A stretch of DNA of 64,000 nt, from NCBI GenBank assembly GCA_017430325.1, contig JAFRNE010000004.1, forward strand, positions 62,001 to 126,000, given 5' to 3'. Shown here piece by piece: positions 48,796 through 53,334 of the stretch. The notes under the pieces were generated by a model. That model was not told where the DNA came from. It made no database searches and saw only the letters and a program-made list of their open reading frames with translations. This DNA is from Eubacterium sp. (GTDB lineage Bacteria; Bacillota; Clostridia; Lachnospirales; Lachnospiraceae). The translations under genes and the position numbers were made by a program. Positions within the stretch are counted from its first letter, which is position 1. The number at the start of each line of letters is the position of its first letter.

Positions 48796-48831
48796 TTAAG
48801 AGTTAGGTGGATTTCTCCACCCGACTCTTAA
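48796..48831 (-). terminator. Hairpin between the two early membrane peptides
   Basis: TTAAGAGT pairs with ACTCTTAA, and inside it GGTGGA pairs with TCCACC around TTTC. On the minus strand the tail is AAGGGTAACTTCTTTT, poor for a terminator at first but U-rich later. It could act as a leaky attenuator between the first early gene and the rest. Confidence 0.5.
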
Positions 48832-48841
48832 GGTTTTCAGC

Positions 48842-48955
48842 TTATTTAAAGTAGTTATACATTGCTGTGATAAGCTGGATGATTGCTGTAAGCAGAAGGA
48901 TTATGCTTTCCGGGCTGACCTTCTGCTTATGCTTTTTTCTCTTCTTTTTACTCAT
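48842..48955 (-). CDS. 37-residue basic membrane peptide, first early gene
   Basis: A very basic N-terminus (SKKKRKKHKQK) is followed by a membrane helix ESIILLLTAIIQLITAMYNY. AAAGGAGATAAAAATT precedes the ATG. It is the first gene behind the perfect early promoter at 48988-49016, so it should be made at once upon induction. The function is unknown; the design resembles small toxins and holin-like peptides. Confidence 0.65.
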   Translation of the reverse strand: MSKKKRKKHKQKVSPESIILLLTAIIQLITAMYNYFK

Positions 48956-48987
48956 AATTTTTATCTCCTTTCGTTTGATCTGATATC

Positions 48988-49016
48988 ATTATAACTCTAC
49001 TTAAAGTAGATGTCAA
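48988..49016 (-). promoter_or_regulatory. Early lytic promoter
   Basis: Minus-strand TTGACA (49016-49011), 17 bases, TATAAT (48993-48988): a perfect consensus. Its spacer contains the operator TACTTAAAGTA (48998-49008). Confidence 0.9.
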
Positions 49017-49069
49017 TACTTTTTGTAAACTTTTTTTACTTTTTGTATTGTATTTTTCTACTTTTTGTA
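48998..49069. promoter_or_regulatory. Four TACN5GTA operators of the immunity region
   Basis: TACTTAAAGTA at 48998, and TACTTTTTGTA at 49017, 49037 and 49059, with spacings of 19, 20 and 22 bp (about two helical turns). They cover the early promoter and the repressor promoter, as expected for binding by the CI-like protein at 49109. Confidence 0.75.
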
Positions 49070-49076
49070 TTATTAT
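49048..49076 (+). promoter_or_regulatory. Candidate repressor maintenance promoter
   Basis: TTGTAT (49048-49053), 17 bases, TATTAT (49071-49076), overlapping the operator at 49059. Confidence 0.5.
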
Positions 49077-49108
49077 ATTTAAAAATATATGGAAAGAGGT
49101 GAATGTAT

Positions 49109-49486
49109 ATGGATAAAACCGAATATCAGAAAATCTTTTCACATAATCTTATTAAATATATGAGTATGTATGATAAATCTCAATCTGATCTAATAAATGA
49201 CCTTGGTTTTAATAAATCAGCTGTATCTACATGGGTTAATGGCACAAGAATGCCAAGAATGGATAAAGTAAATATGCTAGCAGAGTATTTTGGCATTCGA
49301 CGTTCTGATCTTATTGAAGATAAAACCGGTCTAGAAGAAAAACTCCCCATCACTCAATATAGTGATGAGGAGAAAGAAGTTATTGCTCTTTACAGATCTC
49401 TGAAGTCTGAGCAGAGCAAGAAGACTGTTCTTGCAAATTTAAAGTTCTTAAAAGTTCAAGAAAGCTCTTCTGATGTTCCGGATTAA
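49109..49486 (+). CDS. CI-like phage repressor (XRE family)
   Basis: The 125-residue protein has an N-terminal helix-turn-helix (DKSQSDLINDLGFNKSAVST then WVNGTRMPRMDKVNMLAEYF, residues 20-60) and a short C-terminal helix region (EKEVIALYRSLKSEQSKKTV). It lacks the S24 self-cleavage domain, so induction must work by another route, perhaps an antirepressor. The second ATG (49109) fits AGAGGTG better than the first (49103). It is divergent from the early operon. Confidence 0.85.
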   Translation: MDKTEYQKIFSHNLIKYMSMYDKSQSDLINDLGFNKSAVSTWVNGTRMPRMDKVNMLAEYFGIRRSDLIEDKTGLEEKLPITQYSDEEKEVIALYRSLKSEQSKKTVLANLKFLKVQESSSDVPD

Positions 49487-49523
49487 GTTGCCTGTATTCT
49501 GCAATTAATTCATCATCTGTCAT
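49380..49523 (-). CDS. Possible 47-residue protein antisense to the repressor end
   Basis: The frame MTDDELIAEYRQLNPEHQKS... has a good ribosome binding site (AAAGGAGCCGTAAAAT before ATG 49521-49523). It runs into the 3' end of the repressor gene on the opposite strand, overlapping it by 107 bases. The first 25 residues look like a real helix. It could be a small antirepressor or a chance frame. Confidence 0.3.
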   Translation of the reverse strand: MTDDELIAEYRQLNPEHQKSFLELLRTLNLQEQSSCSAQTSEICKEQ

Positions 49524-49629
49524 ATTTTACGGCTCCTTTCGCAATAGTGAGTTTTTAACTCCTATTAACCGGGTAGCCGGGGGACGTGCTCCTCTCCCTT
49601 TCTGGACTTCGCAGAAGGGGGTGAGGCTT

Positions 49630-49740
49630 ATGAGTATATATGAGACGATTTCAACGATCATTTCAGTCTTAAGACTTGTGTATGACATTGTTAAACTCAT
49701 TAAATCCCATAAGAAAAGCCGTCCTGACCCTGACAAGTAG
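49630..49740 (+). CDS. Type I toxin-like membrane peptide (TxpA/BsrG-like)
   Basis: The 36-residue peptide begins MSIYETISTIISVLRLVYD, like the MSTYE... start of TxpA/BsrG and holin-like toxins, and goes on with one hydrophobic helix and a basic end KSHKKSRPDPDK. GGGGGTGAGG precedes the ATG. Its stop codon lies in the loop of a bidirectional terminator, and a perfect promoter on the other strand (49817-49845) would make an RNA complementary to its 3' end. Confidence 0.7.
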   Translation: MSIYETISTIISVLRLVYDIVKLIKSHKKSRPDPDK

Positions 49741-49810
49741 AACGGCTTTCTTAGCTTAGTATAATTTCGCCAGATCGGGTGAGGTGCATTCACCTTCCGG
49801 CTACTTCGTT
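49705..49810 (-). ncRNA. Candidate antisense antitoxin RNA
   Basis: An RNA started by the promoter at 49817-49845 would begin near 49810, run leftwards across the 3' end of the toxin transcript and stop at the shared terminator 49711-49752. Its length would be about 100 nt. The 3'-overlapping convergent arrangement is that of txpA/RatA and bsrG/SR4 in Bacillus prophages. The ends are estimated. Confidence 0.6.
49711..49752. terminator. Bidirectional terminator of the toxin and its antisense RNA
   Basis: AAGAAAAGCCGT (49711-49722) pairs with ACGGCTTTCTT (49742-49752), with one bulged base. Both directions end in U-rich sequence. Confidence 0.75.
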
Positions 49811-49816
49811 AAGTAC

Positions 49817-49845
49817 ATTATATGCCTGACAGCACTAAATGTCAA
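49817..49845 (-). promoter_or_regulatory. Perfect promoter for the antisense RNA
   Basis: Minus-strand TTGACA (49845-49840), 17 bases, TATAAT (49822-49817). No gene on the minus strand follows it before the terminator at 49711-49752. Confidence 0.8.
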
Positions 49846-49851
49846 AGAAAA

Positions 49852-49866
49852 ATACCAAAATGGTAT
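49852..49866. promoter_or_regulatory. Operator-like palindrome before the integrase gene
   Basis: ATACCAAAATGGTAT matches 48322-48336 except for the central base, and directly abuts palindrome copy 6. It suggests that one regulator acts on both the integrase and the early region. Confidence 0.6.
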
Positions 49867-49880
49867 TTGCGCCGGCGCAA
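49867..49880. repeat. Dispersed palindrome, copy 6
   Basis: Perfect TTGCGCCGGCGCAA, three bases before the AAAGGAG of the integrase gene. Confidence 0.8.
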
Positions 49881-49895
49881 GAAAGGAGTGATCAC

Positions 49896-51032
49896 ATGGC
49901 AAAAGCTAAGTATTCATATAATGAAAAGCGAAAAGAATGGATAGCTCTTGTGTATGACGGAACTCTGACCTCTACCGGACAGAAACACCGCAAGAAGATA
50001 ACAAGCAAGAAGAGCTCTGCGGATCTTGAGAAGAAGGTCAATGCCTTCAAGCAGTCTATTACAGAGGATAACACCCAGAAGCTAACAATAACCTTCGGTG
50101 AGTATTCCCGGAGATGGCTTGAGGTTTCCAAGGCTACAAAAGAGCTAAACACGAGAAAGATGTATCAATATACTCTTTCTCACTTCGTTTCTATCAATCA
50201 TAAAATGATTTCTGACATAACTCATTCTGACTTTCAACAGATAATAAATGAACAGATCGACCATCCAAGAACCTGCAGAACCATCAAGCTGACTTTTTCT
50301 CAGATCATCAAATCTGCAGTTCGTGATCATTATCTGCCCCGTACGGCGGTTAATGACTTGTTGACGGATATTTCACTACCCAAATACCAAAAGCCGCTCA
50401 AAAGAGCTCTCAGTGAATCTGAGAAGCATGCTATGGCATCCGCTGACCTTGATTCACGCAAAAGAGCTTTCATTTCAATCCTCTACTATTGCGGATTACG
50501 TCGTGGAGAAGCTCTGGCACTCACTCCGGATGACTTCAACTGGGATGACATGACAGTCAGTATATCAAAAGTAATCATCTACGACTCCAATCAGCCACTT
50601 TTGAAGGCTTACCCTAAATCTGATAACGGAATACGTGTAATCCCTCTTCCTGACGCTTCTGTGCGCCACATCAGGCCTTTTGTTGAGTCATGCACTGACA
50701 GTTTCCTTTTTCACGCTGATAACAATGAGATGATGACCGCTATTGGCTACCGCAGGATGTGGGAGTCGATCATCTGCAGCATGAACATAGCACTTGGTTA
50801 TGATCCTCAGCAGAAGAACCCAAAACCTGTGAAGCCTATCCAGAAGCTTACAGCTCACACCTTCAGGCATAATTATTGCACCGAACTCTGTTATCAGATA
50901 CCAACAATCTCAACGAAAGAGATTGCCAGGCTCCTTGGAGATAACGAAAAGATGGTCATTGATGTATACTCTCATTTGGTAGAAGGTAAGGAAAACACAT
51001 CAGAGGCCTTGAATAACGTATTTGGAAGCTGA
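49896..51032 (+). CDS. int: Phage integrase (tyrosine recombinase)
   Basis: The 378-residue integrase has an N-terminal arm-binding domain (residues 1-55: AKYSYNEKRKEWIALVYDGT), a core-binding domain and a catalytic domain with Arg in CGLRRGEAL, HTFRHNYCTEL, LLGDNEKMVIDVYSHL (Tyr near residue 360). The His normally found in the GH position is Gly-Asp here (LLGDNE), a substitution seen in some integrases. The start is the ATG at 49896, behind AAAGGAG; the frame is open upstream through the palindrome. It lies 158 bases from attR. Confidence 0.95.
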   Translation: MAKAKYSYNEKRKEWIALVYDGTLTSTGQKHRKKITSKKSSADLEKKVNAFKQSITEDNTQKLTITFGEYSRRWLEVSKATKELNTRKMYQYTLSHFVSINHKMISDITHSDFQQIINEQIDHPRTCRTIKLTFSQIIKSAVRDHYLPRTAVNDLLTDISLPKYQKPLKRALSESEKHAMASADLDSRKRAFISILYYCGLRRGEALALTPDDFNWDDMTVSISKVIIYDSNQPLLKAYPKSDNGIRVIPLPDASVRHIRPFVESCTDSFLFHADNNEMMTAIGYRRMWESIICSMNIALGYDPQQKNPKPVKPIQKLTAHTFRHNYCTELCYQIPTISTKEIARLLGDNEKMVIDVYSHLVEGKENTSEALNNVFGS

Positions 51033-51035
51033 TTT

Positions 51036-51093
51036 TGGTAACAAAATGGTAACATTACCTTTAGAATGGACCATTGGTAACACGATGGTAACA
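51036..51093. promoter_or_regulatory. Integrase arm-type sites beside attR
   Basis: TGGTAACA occurs at 51036, 51047, 51075 and 51086: two pairs, each with an 11-bp period, in direct orientation. Together with the pair beside attL they make six arm-type sites around the core. Confidence 0.75.
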
Positions 51094-51144
51094 TGTATTA
51101 TAGCCTACTTTCGACTACTTTTAACCACTTTAAAAAGCAAAAAG

Positions 51145-51185
51145 AAACCGCCATAAACCACGCAAATCCGTGATTATGACGGTTT
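51145..51185. terminator. Bidirectional terminator between int and tRNA-Lys
   Basis: AAACCG pairs with CGGTTT, CATAA with TTATG and CACG with CGTG. On the plus strand it ends the int transcript (GGTTTTTC). On the minus strand it is followed by CTTTTTGCTTTTT and so replaces the tRNA terminator that integration moved to 14844. Confidence 0.85.
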
Positions 51186-51189
51186 TTCA

Positions 51190-51240
51190 ATATCATGAGC
51201 CACGCGGGACTCGAACCCGCGACAACTTGATTAAAAGTCA
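51190..51240. repeat. attR
   Basis: Identical to 14875-14925. It provides the 3' half of the intact tRNA-Lys gene. Confidence 0.95.
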
Positions 51241-51268
51241 AGTGCTCTACCACCTGAGCTAGTAGCCC
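51196..51268 (-). tRNA. tRNA-Lys (anticodon UUU), phage attachment site
   Basis: GGGCTAC pairs with GTGGCTC as acceptor stem (two G-U pairs). The anticodon loop CTTTTAA sits in stem CTTGA/TCAAG. The 3' half, from the anticodon arm on, lies inside attR, so the phage has rebuilt the gene. Confidence 0.97.
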
Positions 51269-51321
51269 ATATAAAAATATGCCAGTGGAATTAACCACAG
51301 GCATTAATTATTAAATTGAAG

Positions 51322-51393
51322 CTGGACTAGTTGGATTCGAACCAACGAATGCAGGAGTCAAAGTCCTGTGCCTTACCGCTTGGCTATAGCCCA
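51322..51393 (-). tRNA. tRNA-Gln (anticodon UUG)
   Basis: Acceptor TGGGCTA/TAGTCCA; anticodon loop CTTTGAC in stem CAGGA/TCCTG. Confidence 0.95.
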
Positions 51394-51428
51394 ATGTTTG
51401 GAAGGCTATAGGCGCTTCACTGTTTTAG

Positions 51429-51502
<74 letters not shown>

Positions 51503-51530
51503 CATAGGTTTATTATATAAAATAATAAAA

Positions 51531-51604
<74 letters not shown>

Positions 51605-51650
51605 ATTTACTCTTGCGGCAGACACTTTACAGCGCTTTTCACAAGTAAAA

Positions 51651-51721
51651 AGCGGGTGATGGGAATCGAACCCACGTGTCCAGCTTGGAAGGCTGGTGTT
51701 CTACCATTGAACTACACCCGC
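51651..51721 (-). tRNA. tRNA-Gly (anticodon UCC)
   Basis: Acceptor GCGGGTG/CACCCGC; anticodon loop CTTCCAA in stem CCAGC/GCTGG. Confidence 0.95.
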
Positions 51722-51750
51722 ATATTTTATATATGCTTTTGTAATAAGCG

Positions 51751-51825
51751 TCGGGGTGACAGGATTCGAACCTGCGACCTCCTGATCCCAAATCAGGCGC
51801 TCTAGCCAAGCTGAGCCACACCCCG
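51751..51825 (-). tRNA. tRNA-Pro (anticodon UGG)
   Basis: Acceptor CGGGGTG/CACCCCG; anticodon loop TTTGGGA in stem CCTGA/TCAGG. Confidence 0.95.
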
Positions 51826-51853
51826 AGAAAGGGAATCACTCGACACAACGGTT

Positions 51854-51882
51854 ATTATAACTAACTGTTGTTTATGTGTCAA
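51854..51882 (-). promoter_or_regulatory. Second promoter in the tRNA cluster
   Basis: Minus-strand TTGACA (51882-51877), 17 bases, TATAAT (51859-51854), between tRNA-Met and tRNA-Pro. Confidence 0.85.
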
Positions 51883-51896
51883 CTGATTTTTTTAAG

Positions 51897-51970
51897 TAGC
51901 GGGAGGGGGACTTGAACCCTCGACACCGCGGGTATGAACCGCGTGCTCTAGCCAGCTGAGCTATCCCGCC
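51897..51970 (-). tRNA. tRNA-Met (anticodon CAU), probably elongator
   Basis: Acceptor GGCGGGA/TCCCGCT with a G-U first pair; anticodon loop TTCATAC in stem CGCGG/CCGCG. The paired first position argues against an initiator tRNA. Confidence 0.93.
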
Positions 51971-52084
51971 ATACTTAATCTGAATCTCTTCAGATGGTCG
52001 GCATCAACACATCAAATGTTGATTCCTGCTGTGAACAAGTATCCTTGTTACACTCTTTTCATGAGTTTTAAATCTCATGATTAG

Positions 52085-52157
52085 TGGGACCTACAGGGCT
52101 CGAACCTGTGACCCTCTGCTTGTAAGGCAGATGCTCTCCCAGCTGAGCTAAGATCCC
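52085..52157 (-). tRNA. tRNA-Val (anticodon UAC)
   Basis: Acceptor GGGATCT/AGGTCCC; anticodon loop CTTACAA in stem TCTGC/GCAGA. First gene of the cluster. Confidence 0.95.
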
Positions 52158-52180
52158 TTGCTCTTCACAGCACTTTTATG

Positions 52181-52209
52181 ATTATACGGATGAGACCCCG
52201 AATTGTCAA
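52181..52209 (-). promoter_or_regulatory. Promoter of the tRNA cluster
   Basis: Minus-strand TTGACA (52209-52204), 17 bases, TATAAT (52186-52181), about 24 bases before tRNA-Val. The rest of 52158-52374 shows no gene. Confidence 0.9.
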
Positions 52210-52374
52210 GCATAATTTTATATATTTTTTATCAATTTTTTTATGCTGTTTTTTACCGCATATTTCACTGTGATTTACTCTTCTCTCCGAAGATTTTTCG
52301 GTCTAAATTGCGAACAGGCAATCCGTCCGGTTCTGCCGTATCACTCTGCCGCTCTATTAACTATAAAATATATT

Positions 52375-53334
52375 TTAAACCAGATTAAAGCTCTTCAGTA
52401 TAAATACCCAGAAGGTCAGTGTCAGCGATGAAATGATAGTCGTGATCAGAATGACATTTGAAGTAAGTACACTGTCGTTCTTCATGTTCTTCGCCATGAT
52501 ATAGCAGCTTATGGTCGTAGGCGCCGCAAGCATAACAAGTATTGCTGCCATCTCGCTCTTCGTGAAGCCAAAGGCTGCCGCAACCGGAAGAAATACAGCC
52601 GGAAGCACCATCAGTTTTACTATAGAAGCAACGATAGCCGGCTTCAGCCTTGTCATGGCTTCCTTCGCCTTAAAGCCTCCGCCTATGGCAATAAGCGCCA
52701 GCGGTGTTGCTGACTGCGCAATATAATTGATAGTCTTTGCCGGTATAGTTGGCATATCTATCTCTGTCAGTGAGAAAAGTATTCCGGCCAGGATTGAAAG
52801 AATGATCGGATTGGTCGCTATACCCTTCAGACTCTTCTTAACTGCCGCCTTCTTGTCTACACTTCCCTCTCCGTCTGCAAGCTCTGCAGAAAAGATCAGG
52901 ATTATAACCGACAAGATATTAAAGAAAGGAACCGCCGCAACTATCATGAGTGGAGCCATTCCCGCATTTCCACAGATATTTTCCACAAAGGCAACTCCGA
53001 GTATTGCCGCGCTGCCTCTTGCCGATGCCTGTGCAAAAGCGCCCACCAGACTCTTATCCTTTATGAACAGTATCGATGCTCCCCACACCAGTATAAACAT
53101 TACCACTGTGGTCAGCGTACAGAACATTACAAAGCTCACCTTTACATGACTGAGCGTGTCCGTCATCGCTATGTCCTTAAACAACATGACCGGGAGAGCC
53201 ACTTGAAATACATATTTATTTGCTACATCAATAAAGCTGTCTGAAACAACACCTATCCTTCTGATAACATACCCGAGAAGTATCACAAGAAATATAGGCA
53301 TGGTAACATTCAGACTAAACACCAGGTTGCTCAT
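52375..53334 (-). CDS. AEC (auxin efflux carrier) family transporter
   Basis: The 319-residue protein has ten predicted membrane helices in two halves, with LVFSLNVTMPIFLVILLGYV at the start and the conserved NPIILSILAGILFSL and LALIAIGGGF segments of the family. In bacteria such carriers move small organic acids (for example malate or malonate). The first codons overlap the end of the histidine kinase gene by 20 bases, so kinase, regulator and transporter form one operon; the transporter is a natural output or accessory sensor of that system. Confidence 0.9.
   Translation of the reverse strand: MSNLVFSLNVTMPIFLVILLGYVIRRIGVVSDSFIDVANKYVFQVALPVMLFKDIAMTDTLSHVKVSFVMFCTLTTVVMFILVWGASILFIKDKSLVGAFAQASARGSAAILGVAFVENICGNAGMAPLMIVAAVPFFNILSVIILIFSAELADGEGSVDKKAAVKKSLKGIATNPIILSILAGILFSLTEIDMPTIPAKTINYIAQSATPLALIAIGGGFKAKEAMTRLKPAIVASIVKLMVLPAVFLPVAAAFGFTKSEMAAILVMLAAPTTISCYIMAKNMKNDSVLTSNVILITTIISSLTLTFWVFILKSFNLV

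Larger units (their letters stand above)
14875..51240. mobile_element. Temperate siphovirus prophage integrated in tRNA-Lys
   Basis: The element is bounded by a perfect 51-bp repeat that includes the tRNA-Lys 3' half. An integrase gene lies next to attR, followed inwards by an immunity region, early genes, replication and regulatory genes, a complete packaging and HK97-type head module, a long-tail module with an 843-residue tape measure protein, tail fibres, holin and endolysin. All essential gene classes appear intact, so the prophage may be functional. Confidence 0.97.

Noticed and set aside
49527-49793. 88-codon minus-strand frame opposite the type I toxin gene
   Set aside because: There is no ribosome binding site, the composition is shadow-like, and promoter and terminator signals of the antisense RNA lie within it.
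51098-51304. 68-codon minus-strand frame over tRNA-Lys
   Set aside because: It covers the tRNA and the terminator, with no ribosome binding site.
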